Shown here one piece after another: positions 1-10,286 of a DNA stretch of 16,346 nucleotides. The position numbers were made by a program, and so were the translations under genes. Each line of letters opens with the position of its first letter. The stretch's first letter is position 1. Where the stretch lies: NCBI GenBank assembly GCA_024220525.1, contig JAMYWO010000436.1, positions 10,364 through 26,709 on the forward strand, written 5' to 3'. The notes beneath the pieces were generated by a model. That model saw only the letters and a list, made by a program, of their open reading frames with translations, ran no database searches and was not told the DNA's origin. Source of the stretch: Cochliopodium minus (lineage: Eukaryota; Discosea; Himatismenida; Cochliopodiidae).

Positions 1-74
1 ATTTTTTATTTTTTATTTTTTATTTTTTATTTTTTATTTTTTATTTTTTATTTTTTATTTTTTATTTTTTATTT
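1..74. repeat. 7-bp tandem repeat (ATTTTTT)n at the left window edge
   Basis: About ten near-perfect copies of ATTTTTT run from the first base. The array lies upstream of the first visible VPS34 exon, whose 5' splice acceptor is at 184-185, so it is the inside of an intron rather than intergenic DNA. The copy number may be unreliable because such arrays collapse in assembly. Confidence 0.9.
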
Positions 75-181
75 TCTTTTTTCTTCATCATATTTTCTTT
101 TTATCAAATTATTAGTATATTTTTGTTTTCTTACTAAATTAAATTAATTTTATATCATTTTAAATTTCTTTGATTAATTAA

Positions 182-1061
<880 letters not shown>

Positions 1062-1289
1062 TAGAATCAACCTCATAAAAAGTTGCTTGTGTTTTTTTTC
1101 TTGATCAATTTTGTTATTATTTTATTAAAAAAAAAAAATCAATAATCTTTTTTTTATATTTTATTTGACAGAACATAGTTTTGATCAAAACAATTGATTT
1201 TTAAATTTTGAAATAAAGGTAAGTTATATTATAAATATAATTTTTTTAATTGTTCTTTGTATTCCCCAATGATTCGATTTTGAATTATT

Positions 1290-2035
1290 TTAATGGAAAT
1301 TATGTTCTTTAATTTTCTGGACTAGTTGGGGATGGGATTGTTCAGGGAATTCCAAACCTTGTTTCTTCATCAAATCGTGCAATTCTCTTGCCCTATCTTA
1401 GAAAAAGGAATTATTAAACAGTATATCATTTATTATTATTCATTGAGTAATAATTTGATTGTTAAAATATCATTTATCAAATTTGATCTATAGATATGAA
1501 ATATGATCGTATTATATTTGATGAATTATTCAATTATTCATGAATAATCAAATAATTTACCCAAATCTTTTTCAAATGCCAACATCATGATGGATGCATA
1601 GGTAGCAAGGGAAGTCTTGGAAGGTCTCTTATATTTGAATTCATCAAAGAGGCGATTGGCAGTCTCCAAATCCTTCTGTCTGGCATAGATGGAGATGATG
1701 GTGTTATAATTATTATTGCTTGGGGTCATTCCATGAATGGATTCCAATTCATTCCAATATTGCATCACCACATCTAATTTGCCTCTATTCTCAGCTCTTA
1801 TTAATTTCTCACAATATTCATCACGGATAACATTGTTTATTTTCATCCTTTGATCGTATTCCCTCTTCTTGAAATATGCAGGCCATTCCTTAGGCATGAT
1901 CTTCTTCCATTGTCTGAATCTTTTGTTGGTGGGAGCGGTGGTATGGAAGAATTTTTTCCCAGAAAAGGTGATTAAGGCATCCTTCTTCAATAGGTTATTT
2001 TTAGTGATATTCATCATGTTGATTTTTGAATTCAT
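1290..2035 (-). CDS. Small pentatricopeptide-repeat protein, probably mitochondrial
   Basis: Two exons, 1561-2035 and 1290-1396 on the minus strand, joined over a 164-bp GT-AG intron (phase 1, G|AT = Asp), give 193 residues ending in TAA. Without the splice the frame would stop at 1538 with a tail unlike a PPR. The N-terminus is rich in Lys, Asn and hydroxyl residues with few acidic residues and carries KKFFHTTAP, a plausible mitochondrial presequence. From about residue 90 there are PPR-type helix pairs: VMQYWNELESIHGMTPSNNN, then YNTIISIYARQKDLETANRL, then ATYASIMMLAFEKDLDRARE with ELHDLMKKQGLEFPE encoded by exon 2. PPR proteins bind organellar RNA; this one has only two to three repeats, which is short for the family, and a mitoribosome-associated role is possible but unproven. 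The gene converges on VPS34, with 228 bp between their stops. Confidence 0.8.
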
Positions 2036-2070
2036 TTTTTTTTTTTTTCAATAAAAACAGTTTAATTTTT

Positions 2071-4637
2071 TTAATTGTTTGAATTGTAATCATTCCATTT
2101 TGTACTTTCTTTGTGCCCTTCATTTCCCTTCCAATCTTTTGTGTTTTTACTTTGCATTTCATTATCAAGTTTGCTCAAAACCTTTGTGAAATTAAGTCTT
2201 CTTTTCCGTATGATCAAAGAAATGATCGTTATTGCAACTATAGATCCTCCAACTACACCCAAAACAATCCCAATTATTGCTCCTGTAGAAAGTCCTTTAA
2301 AATATTTTAGAAGAAATTTTTTTATTCAAATAAAAATAAAAAAAAAAATTTGAAGTTATTTGTTAACCTTTACAATTTGATCCCAAAGTGGATGAAAGAG
2401 ATACAGAAAGTGTGTTTTGTTGATTATTTATTGTATTTCCAATTCTATCACACTTGTTGTTTTTATATGTTGGTTTCACACTCAATTGATTGTTTGTAAA
2501 GTTTAATTGTTGAGTGCAATTATAATTAACCAATGGAATACTTGTATTTCCATTTTGAGGTTTTTGATCCAAAACCAAACTTATATTTCCACTCAATGTG
2601 ACACATCCTGAAACATTCAATGCAGCTGAAGAAGAAAAAAATTAAAAATAAGAGTCCAAAAGAAAAAAATAAATTGAATTAAAGTGGAAAATATTAAGAA
2701 TTAAAAATAAAAAAAAGTTAATTAATAGATACCATTTTTGTTGGATTCCGATGATAAAACAATAACAATGGTTGTGTTTGATGTTTGATTAAAATTTCCT
2801 TGAATGGTAATTGTAGATTGATTGAAAGTGACAGATTGAGTTATTTCCAAATTTCCACCAATCGTAATTGTTGTTTGGTTCAAAGAAGTTGTTTGAGAAA
2901 TGGTTGTTGTGGTGTTTTGAGACAAAGGAATGAAAGAATATCCCCAAACATCATTTTGATTGAAAACACAAGTTATGTTGAAAAGAGATTGATCTACTAC
3001 TATTCCGCTCATTCCGCAATTTTCACAATTCAACACTTTGTACAAACAATTGATTGTTGTGGTTGGTAATACTGTGGATGGAATTAATGTGGAAGGAATT
3101 AATGTGGAAGGAATTAATGTAGAAGGTACAAGAGTGAAAGGTTGAGTGGTGGAAGGGAAATTAACAGAAGGTTCAGACGTCGAGGGAATATTAGAAGGAA
3201 GCGTTGTTGTGGATGGAAAAATGGTAGATGAAATTTTTGTGGACGGGTTTTGTGTAGATGAAATTGTTGTTGGATGAGTAGTAGTGGGCCCTATTGTAGT
3301 TGGAAATATTGTGGGTGGAGTTATGGTAGAAGGGGGAGGAGTGGAGGGTGTCAGATTTGTAGTTGAAGGTGGAAAGGTAAAGTTACAACCTCCCAAACAA
3401 CTGCAATATCCGAATGTTGAAGGAATTTCTTTTGAAATATAATGTTAAATTAATTGGGGAAATGGTTCATTGGAGAACAAGAATTTGAATAAAATGATAA
3501 AAAATAAATAATAAAAAATAAAAAAAATGTTGTTGTCAACCTATTTTTAAATAATCGCCATTCCATACATTTGTTTGATCATAAATGCTTAAAACTTGAT
3601 CATATAAACCTCAATTTTGAGCACTAAGAACTCCGTTACTAATCCCACTATTTTTAATAGTACAAGTTACACAAGCACCTATTATTCCTCCTTTTTCAAG
3701 GTTAAATAAAATAAAAAATTATTTAATATCCTCACCTATGTTTTGATTTGCAAAAATCATTTGTGCAGTTGCATTGGAAGGAAATCCTAGATTATGGCAG
3801 TTATTAATACTACCTGATGTTGATGAATATCTATTTTTGAAAGTGTTTGTTAATTTAATTTTGGTTATACAAATAGAAATATTTTAAGAATTAAAATCTT
3901 TGATGTTTTCATTTTTTTTTATATTTTTACCCAACAAATGATCCAACACCTATTGATAATGTGGTGATTAGTATATTGTTATCAAATAATCAAAGAGAAT
4001 TTACTGTCATAAAAGGGTGCACTTATAAATGTATTTTGGATAAGAGAATTGATGATAGTGAATGTATTCGAATTGGCAATAAATCCTGCTGCAAATTGAG
4101 TGGGTAAATATGATTTTGCAGTACCATTTATGATATTGCTCATAGAAGGTGAGGATGTATTGAAAATTACAGAATCAATAACACAGCCAGAGCATTGTCC
4201 AAATAGAAGAGAAAGATATCCGGTCGAATTTGATTCAACATAGAAATCTATGAAGCTTATATTCTTCACCAATGCATTTGATCCATATGAAAATAGGGCA
4301 GTATAATTTGATGTGGTGATTATTCTCAAATTATAAATACCATGCCCATTTCCCAATAAATGACCTATAATATTATTAATTATTAATCAGTGATTAAATT
4401 TTTTTTTTATTTGTTTAGTAATAATATAATATTATACCTTGAAAAGGATGTGAAGAATTTCCTATTGGAGAATTTGGTTAAGTTTAAACAATCAATATCA
4501 GTCTCAAGAACAAAATCAGCTTGCAAATTATGTTGAGCAATACTTTGAAGATCCTCACAAGAGTACAAAGAAACTGAAACACAAGAATAAAAAGGAAATG
4601 ATGAAAGAATAAAAAAAAAATAATAAAATATCTTCAT
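2071..4637 (-). CDS. Type I surface protein: beta-helix/GLUG-like ectodomain, Ser/Thr/Pro stalk, one membrane helix; frame interrupted twice
   Basis: Eight exons on the minus strand: 4438-4637, 4005-4364, 3931-3949 (19 bp), 3736-3830, 3541-3690, 2733-3428, 2368-2625, 2071-2294. Every junction is GT-AG in phase 1 or 2 and restores frame. Order in the protein: signal peptide (MKIFYYFFFILSSFPFYSCV); a first module ADFVLETDIDCLNLT...SPIGNSSHPFQG...GNGHGIYNLRI, which is the pattern of GLUG/right-handed beta-helix repeats; GSFVG and GGIIGACV turns; a Cys cluster GYCSCLGGC; a long stalk of PST/PTT units; Asn/Thr-rich beta repeats with many N-glycosylation sequons; then GAIIGIVLGVVGGSIVAITI as the membrane helix, a KKR-type stop-transfer (RKRR) and a short hydrophilic tail ending in TAA. 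Likely an adhesin or cell-coat protein. Two lesions: one surplus base near the AAA at 4473-4475 is needed to be skipped to reach the SPIGNSS frame, and codon 3611-3613 in the fifth exon is an in-frame TGA. An alternative acceptor 12 bp downstream in the fifth exon also keeps frame. Confidence 0.7.
3080..3124 (-). repeat. Three tandem 15-bp units encoding PSTLI repeats
   Basis: On the plus strand GGAATTAATGTGGAA occurs twice in a row, followed by a third copy with one change (GTAGAA). On the coding strand these give PSTLI PSTLI PSTLI. Adjacent units (PSTVLP, PSTTQP, PSTSEP) are more diverged, so this is the youngest expansion of the stalk. Confidence 0.9.
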
Positions 4638-4875
4638 TTTTATTTTTTTTTTTAATTAATTTTTTTTCTTTGGATTTTCTTTCTCCATTTCTTTAAATAT
4701 TTTGATTTGTACCACAACCCTATAAATTTTTAAAATCGTTTGAAAAATTATTTTCTTTATTGTTATCGAATTAATAAAAAAACATGGCAATAATAAGATC
4801 AAAAAAGGGAGATTTATGCTCTGAAAATACAAAAAAAAAAAAGTTAAAAAACTCTTCTTTTTTTATATGAGACTT

Positions 4876-6092
4876 TCATTTGAACTTTAGCTGGAAATCA
4901 AATTTGCCGCCAATATTGAGAAGATCGTTAAAAATGAAGTAATAGAAATAGTCAATATTAATTCCGTGAAGAACGGAAACAGGAAAGGAGTTCAAAGGGG
5001 AATAAGAAGAGGTGTTCTCTTGAAGGGGGAAGAAGGGTTTGTAGCCCGAGGTGAATTTATCGAGTTTGTTGGCAATGGTGAAGACTTTGCATTTGGATTC
5101 CGTGCGGGAGATGTGTTCGCGAAAGAAGTTGACGAGCTTGAAGAAGGAGGAGTGGTCAGTATTGTCGTTCTCGAGCGAGTGTACAAAAATCACGCAGTCG
5201 TAGAATTTTGAGACTGTGGAAAAAAAAAAATATTTATATTTTAAATAAGTAACAAAAATTTCCAAAAAAAAAAAAAGGTAAAAAAATACAAAAAATACAA
5301 AAAAATTTTGAAATAATAAAATTATTGGTTTAAATTAGTTTTATAAAATAAAAAATAATAATAACAAATAAAAGTAGTTTTACCTTTGTCTTTGTGAAAT
5401 AAAAAGTCATCGTTAAAGTGGGTTACCTTCAACCCGAACACAGGGCCGTCCAAGAGTTGACCAGAGGCTTCGATAGTGGTCCCAATGTGAGTTTCTCTGA
5501 TGTCGTTGATTTCAACGAATGATCCTAAGATTCAATCCAAAAAATTTAAAAAAGATGGAATCAAAAAAAAATGAAATTAAAAATTAATTTAAATGGTGAT
5601 TTAAAACAAATAAATGAAATTGGTGATAAGAATAAAAAAAATTTAATAAAATAATAAAAAAATTAAAAAATAAAAAAAAATAAAAAAAAATTACCAACAC
5701 AAGCAACAAAAGAATGAGAACCAGAGTTTTTGTGCCCATAAACACCAATCTTCAAAGGCTTATGTTGAGGATTCAAAAAACGATTTTCGTTGGGGTTACG
5801 AAGGACGTTGGGAGTGGGGGAGGGGAACAAAAACTTTGGATAAATCTTTCGGGCGTTGAACTCATGCTTCTCTTTGACCCATTTGTACTTCTTGGCGATG
5901 ATTTTCTTTTCGGGGACGTTCATCCAGTTTAAATATACATGAAAATCGACGTGAAGAAAAGGGTACTTTTGAAAAAAAAAAAAAATTTATAAACAAAAAT
6001 GTAATGTAAAAAAAAAGTAAAAAAAAAATAAAAGCTAATATTTTTATTATTAAAAAAAAAAAGTTAGATATTAAAATGGTTAAAACCTCCAT
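4876..6092 (-). CDS. Ras-like GTPase-fold protein with a degenerate P-loop
   Basis: Proposed exons on the minus strand: 6087-6092 (only ATG GAG), 5695-5965, 5384-5524, 4876-5213, giving 251 residues to TGA; the three introns are GT-AG with phases 0, 1 and 1. After a basic and aromatic leader (YPFLHVDFHVYLNWMNVPEK) comes a beta strand and loop KIGVYGHKNSGSHSF at the place of the P-loop: the Gly spacing fits GxxxxGK[ST], but GSH stands where GKS is expected. A possible switch I threonine is in THIGTTIE. No DxxG is seen; the strand reads GLKVTHFND. The guanine-specificity motif is intact as TIANKLDKF, preceded by KFYDCVIFVHSLEND, typical of strand 4. So it is a Ras/Rab/Rag-like fold, probably impaired in nucleotide hydrolysis or binding. 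If the six-base first exon is wrong, translation could start at the Met at 5921-5923. The same exon would otherwise have no start before a stop. Confidence 0.6.
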
Positions 6093-6208
6093 TTTTTTTT
6101 CAATAAAAAAGAAAATTTTATAATTGTGAAAATGTTAAAAATTTGAAAAAAAAAATGTGAATTATAAAGTAAAATTTTCTACACAAATTGTTAAAATAAA
6201 AAAATTTA

Positions 6209-8152
6209 TTATAACAAAACAAATTTTTTAGAAAAATAAGAAAATAAATAATTTTTATTTTTGGGAAAATTTACCCAAAATCTTGACAATGAAGTCAAGT
6301 TGTTCCAAATTCTGCACACACCTCTGCACTTTAATAGATCCTTGAAAGGTAAGAAAGGAATGACAAACTGCAAAATGAGAGGCCAAGGTTGGGACTGCTT
6401 GTCCATTTTGACTCGAAAGTCCGAGTAAGGGAGGGAAAACGCGGAAAAATTTTCAACGTTAGATAAGGTTCTGGGGTTGCCCCTAGGCTTCTTGTTCATG
6501 AGACTCTCCTTCTCGTTGTTGATGTTTTTCTCGATGGCTTTATCCAATTCTGGAATCTTTTTGAAGTTGGCGATCATGTAGAAGATGATCTTCTCAGAGT
6601 TCTTGACGGGGTTTTGGTCGTTGTGAAGGCGGACAAAACTTTTGCAGTAGAACTTTGCGTAGGTTTTCAAAATGAGCCTCTCGTTGAAACTGCAAAAGTG
6701 GAGACATGAGAGAACCCTCCTTGTTGTATTGAAATTATCTTGTGGGATGTCCTTGAGTAGATTAACACAAACTTCATGCAGATTCTCCCTAGATACAATA
6801 TCACAATACTTTTTGCCTATCAAAGTAGTGAAAAGAGGAGATGGGAAGTTGGAGAGCACTGATTTTAAAAGATGTAAAAGACACATGATCCCCAACTCGC
6901 CCAAATCGATCTCTTTGGTGAACCCAAGCCCGAAAGAAGTGAGCACTGCTTCTACGAGTCTGTTGTCGTGTTTGGCGCACAATTCCAAGAGAAGTCTCTC
7001 CTTCTCGTAGTCTTGGTATTTTTTTTCGATGGCCTCACAAACCAGATTAATGGATGATGGAACCTTCTTTTTCTCTTTTTATTTTTTAAAAAATAACAAA
7101 TAAATAGGAAAGAAAATTGATATTAATTTTTCAATATTGCAAGGAAATGAGGAATTTATATTTAAGAATTTTATTATTTTTTTTTTTTTTTACCTAATCT
7201 CACTATATATCTCAATGATAGTGTATTCAAATTTGTCTCCATCTCCTTCTCCATCTTGATAATCACAGGATGGAAGAATCTTTCGAGGATGGCCAAGCAA
7301 TAAAGAGCAGATGGAGTGGATAAAGCTTTCATGATGAACTGCCTCTCATCCAGTTTTGTTGATGTATCGAATAAATTCTTCTCGATCTCTTTTACAAGAT
7401 CTATGGTCTCAAATGCTTCACCGAGGATTTCTCCAGATCTAGATTTGTTCTTAGATTGGAAAGATGTCTTCACCAATTTGGCGAAATTGATCGATGATTT
7501 TTTAGTGACATAGTTTGATTCTCCATCCTTCATCGCCCTGAAAAGATATGGCAACTGTTCTTCCAAGCCCCCTCTTGAAAATGTTGAACATGTCTTCAAA
7601 AATGTCTCGAATTTTATCCCTACCTCTTTATTGTTCTCTATTTCAAAACTCTCCTCGGTATAATCATCAACAAACAAATTGAATATCCTCTTTGATAATA
7701 TCTTATATTTCTCTATGAATTCTCTAATCATGCATAATCTGTGGAATGTTAACTTATTTGCTCCAGCTATTTATTTGTAAAATTTTTTGAGTTCATTTTG
7801 TTCCCGAAGGAGATTTTTATTTTTTTTGCAGTTAACAAATCATTTTGGAAAGAAATTTTTATACCTGTCATTGATTTAAATTGCTGATGCAAGAATATAA
7901 TTTCTTTTGGATTAACTAAATTCAAAATTTTGTGAGTATATCACATTGAAAAATTTGTTAGGTTCTAATATTTTTACATCTTGTATCTCTGGTTAATTTT
8001 CCAAAATTCTTCATCAATTGAATCATCTCAGAATTATCCATTTTTTCAAATTTTGCAGGATTTTCAATTGAAATAGAAATTGATCTTTTTGCAGTTCTCT
8101 TCATATTCTGATATTGTGTTAAATTTGAACTTGCATTATTTGTGTTACCCAT
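6209..8152 (-). CDS. EF-hand-like + RhoGAP-like + F-box fusion protein
   Basis: Exons 7978-8152, 7865-7915, 7194-7766 and 6209-7074 (minus), introns of 62, 98 and 119 bp, all GT-AG in phase 1, encode 554 residues ending in TAA. Residues 1-60 start MGNTNNASSN (Gly2, a possible myristoylation site) and run into TRDTRFNPKEIIFLHQQFKS, which matches the entry helix of calcineurin B/neuronal calcium sensor EF-hand proteins. Further helices (KLTFHRLCMIREF, GIKFETFLKTCSTFSRGGLE, YLFRAMKDGE) keep that order, but the loops lack the DxDxDG ligand pattern, so calcium binding is doubtful. From about residue 250 comes VPSSINLVCEAIEKKY, then DLGELGIMCLLHLLKSVLSN, FPSPLF and NFNTTRRVLSCLHF, the order of a RhoGAP fold; the GIFR arginine finger is missing (ERLLLEL stands there). 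Near the C-terminus PWPLILQFVIPFLPFKDLLK and CRGVCRIWNNL form an F-box. A cryptic donor at TGG|GTAAAT could extend the C-terminus differently. Role in GTPase signalling or ubiquitin ligase recruitment is inference. Confidence 0.7.
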
Positions 8153-8654
8153 ATTTCTTTGATAGAGATGATGTTTTTTTTACAAATCGATGATATACAA
8201 CAGAGATTTTTTTTTTATTTAATTTTTATAAAATATAACAATAAAAGAAAGAAAATACAAGTTTATTAAGATTCTAAAAAAGGTGGAATTCTCAAAAATA
8301 ATCGAGATTAAACAAAATTATATAAATTAAAAAAAATAATCAGTTTATTTCAATTTCCGCTTGTCGGGAATTAGTATTTTTTGTAATCAAAACAACCTAA
8401 CTCATCACAACAGTGGTCTGGGAAAATGAAGGATTAAAATTTAAAATCATCTTTAGAATTTTAATAATCATCCGGCTTTTCAAAAGACGAAGAAAGAAAC
8501 GGGTAATTAGTTTCACTCTAATGAAATTAATAAATAAAAAGAAGAGAAATGGCCAATAATTACAATATTAATGAAAGTTGATTATTTTTAAAATACTTTA
8601 ATTTAAAATTTTCAAAATGAAATCTATCTGATATTTCATTAAAAAAAAAAAAAT
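8153..8654. other. Intergenic stretch without a convincing gene
   Basis: This lies upstream of the EF-hand fusion gene and downstream of the next minus-strand gene. It is less A/T-pure than introns between 8350 and 8530. The only structure I see is an imperfect stem at 8506-8530 (ATTAGTTTCA paired with TGAAATTAAT, one G-T pair) with a short loop, and the small palindrome CTTTTCAAAAG at 8476-8486. The open stretches on both strands are under 25 codons. It probably holds the promoter of one gene and the 3' UTR of the other. Confidence 0.5.
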
Positions 8655-9548
8655 TCAGTTTAACTCTGCCATAAAATAAAATTCTGAATCAGAATCCATT
8701 TTGCTGTCCAAAATTCCTTCATGAATATCCAAATTGTACGGGGAAAAATTTTGAATATTACTAAAATCATTGATAGCATTAGAACTAAAAGTTGACTCAG
8801 ATTTGAATTGAATCTCATCTTGATGAGGGATGTTTTTAGAAATTTCATTAACAAATTGCTTTAAAATATTGGGATTGGATTCAAAACAAGAAACAAAAGA
8901 AGAAATCAATTCGTTGTGCTTCTGCTTATTGTTTTGATGTTGCAATAACTGATGAGCAAAAGAAGAGGCACAAAGATTAGAGTTGATAGAAAAAATTTGT
9001 TGTTGGATGCTTTGCAATCCCTCCAAGATGCCATCCATCTGAGGAGGATTCTTGATTTTCTTGCATGGAGATAATTCATTATTATTGTTGGTATCCTTCT
9101 TGGCAAGGCTAGAAGGATTCAGATCAGAGCTCCTTCTCTTCCTTGTTGTAGGATTCTTAGATATGATTTGGATGGGATCAGTCATGCAATAACCAATCAT
9201 TTCATCCTCCTCATTGTGTATACTAAATTTTACACGAAAAAAGAAATTTTGATGATCTCTTGTGAGAGTTTTTATTTTAATTTGAAAGGAATATTCTCCG
9301 GTCTTTTTTGAGGTATTGGAAGATTCGAACACATCGCATGATTTCTTCAAAGAAGATATCTCTGGATATTTCTCCTCTTCATTGTCTATGACCAAACATG
9401 ATTTAAAATTAAGCTCTGTATCATTCTTTGGTTGGGGACTGACCAAGACATTCACCTTCAAAATTTTATTTTTTATATGTGTTATCAAATTTTCAGAAAA
9501 GGAAGAATATCCTTGATAATTGACAATCTCAATCTTAAAATTATCCAT
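8655..9548 (-). CDS. Putative nuclear/transcription-factor-like protein, paralogue of the gene at 10287-12048
   Basis: Single exon, 297 residues, ATG to TGA, no intron. The first 130 residues look beta-rich and end YSFQIKIKTLTRDHQNFFFR, then VKFSIHNEEDE and CMTDPIQIISKNP. This matches its divergent neighbour in FR[VI]KF, in CM/FM[TS]DPI and in DPI-x-[IV]-ISK. A basic cluster TRKRR and a second one CKKIK (residues 136-166) look like nuclear import signals. Residues 160-230 are Gln/Asn-rich (LQSIQQQIFSINSN), followed by an acidic, Ser/Phe-rich C-terminus that ends SDSEFYFMAELN, resembling an activation domain. I do not recognise a named family with certainty: an immunoglobulin-like DNA-binding domain (Rel/CudA-like) is conceivable. 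The gene and its paralogue are head to head with 738 bp between their start codons. Confidence 0.75.
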   Translation of the reverse strand: MDNFKIEIVNYQGYSSFSENLITHIKNKILKVNVLVSPQPKNDTELNFKSCLVIDNEEEKYPEISSLKKSCDVFESSNTSKKTGEYSFQIKIKTLTRDHQNFFFRVKFSIHNEEDEMIGYCMTDPIQIISKNPTTRKRRSSDLNPSSLAKKDTNNNNELSPCKKIKNPPQMDGILEGLQSIQQQIFSINSNLCASSFAHQLLQHQNNKQKHNELISSFVSCFESNPNILKQFVNEISKNIPHQDEIQFKSESTFSSNAINDFSNIQNFSPYNLDIHEGILDSKMDSDSEFYFMAELN

Positions 9549-10286
9549 TCTTTTGTATTGGAGAGGTTAGAAAAAATTATAAAAATTTAAAAACAAAAAA
9601 TTTTTATTTGAAACAAGATTAAAAGGAGTTTTATTTAAAACAGAAAATAATTTAAATGATATTTTCTTTTTTTTTTTTTGAAAGAATTACTCTTTATTAT
9701 ATACTGTTTGTTGGTATTTTAATTTTTTTTTTATTTTTTTTTATTAAATATTTGGTTTAATAATTTTTGTATGAGTAATTTTTTTTATTTTTATTTATTT
9801 TTTTCTTATTTTTATTTTATTATTTTTATTTGGGTGAAAATTAATTAATGAGAAAATATTCTTAAATTGATCCATTCATAGCATTACACATCATTTGATA
9901 CATTATTTTCTTCTCTATTCAACGATACCCCATTATTATAATGTATCATTTTTAAAGTATAAAGAATAAACCAATTTTTTTTTTTATTTTTAATTATTTT
10001 TATTGAGTAATATAAATTAAAATTATAACAGGTAATAACGAGGCAGAGTAGAATGATTATCAAAATCTAATTAGAATCAACATACACATCTTTAAATATC
10101 TTTTTCCTTTTTTAAAAAATATCAGTATTGAAAATTTATATTTGGTAATTCTCTTTCATTTGAAAATGAGTTGATTTTAGTGCACCCATTTTTCAAAGGA
10201 GTAAATGGTTATTTGATTATTTTAATAAATAAAAAACAAAGCTCGAATAGTGAGAATAATTTCATCTTTCTCATTCTCCAGAATTA
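9549..10286. promoter_or_regulatory. Shared divergent promoter region of two paralogous genes
   Basis: No open reading frame of note in 738 bp. The left part (9660-9840) is almost pure T-tracts. The middle, 9840-9960, has mixed composition and carries the 11-bp inverted repeat described separately. Just before the right-hand start codon, TTTCTCATTCTCCAG at 10266-10280 looks like a splice acceptor, so the plus-strand gene may have a 5' UTR intron. Shared control of both genes is inferred from their head-to-head placement only. Confidence 0.45.
9896..9948. repeat. Perfect 11-bp inverted repeat, 31-bp spacer
   Basis: TGATACATTAT at 9896-9906 is exactly reverse complementary to ATAATGTATCA at 9938-9948. 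The arms contain G and C, unlike the surrounding T-tracts, so this is less likely to be a by-product of base composition than most palindromes in the window. It lies between two divergently transcribed, nuclear-type genes and could be a protein binding site or a DNA/RNA hairpin. Confidence 0.7.

Noticed and set aside
3611-3613. TGA reassigned to an amino acid in this organism
   Set aside because: TGA is the natural stop of VPS34, the GTPase-like gene and the gene at 8655-9548, and no other coding exon here needs it as sense.
4452-4480. A 28-bp intron (GTTTAA...AATAG) to explain the frameshift in the surface-protein gene
   Set aside because: Joining these borders creates an immediate TGA, and the length is below any other intron in the window.
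4966-5211. 81-codon plus-strand frame opposite the last exon of the GTPase-like gene
   Set aside because: The minus strand carries the NKxD motif and strand pattern; the plus frame has only Glu/Gly/Val bias from reverse-complement codons.
5862-6092. Phenylalanine-rich frame reading straight through the first intron of the GTPase-like gene
   Set aside because: It is poly-T intron translated and then continues in the wrong frame of the second exon.
8350-8530. Possible RNA gene in the less A/T-rich intergenic stretch
   Set aside because: No cloverleaf, no A/B boxes and no strong extended pairing; only one 10-bp imperfect stem.
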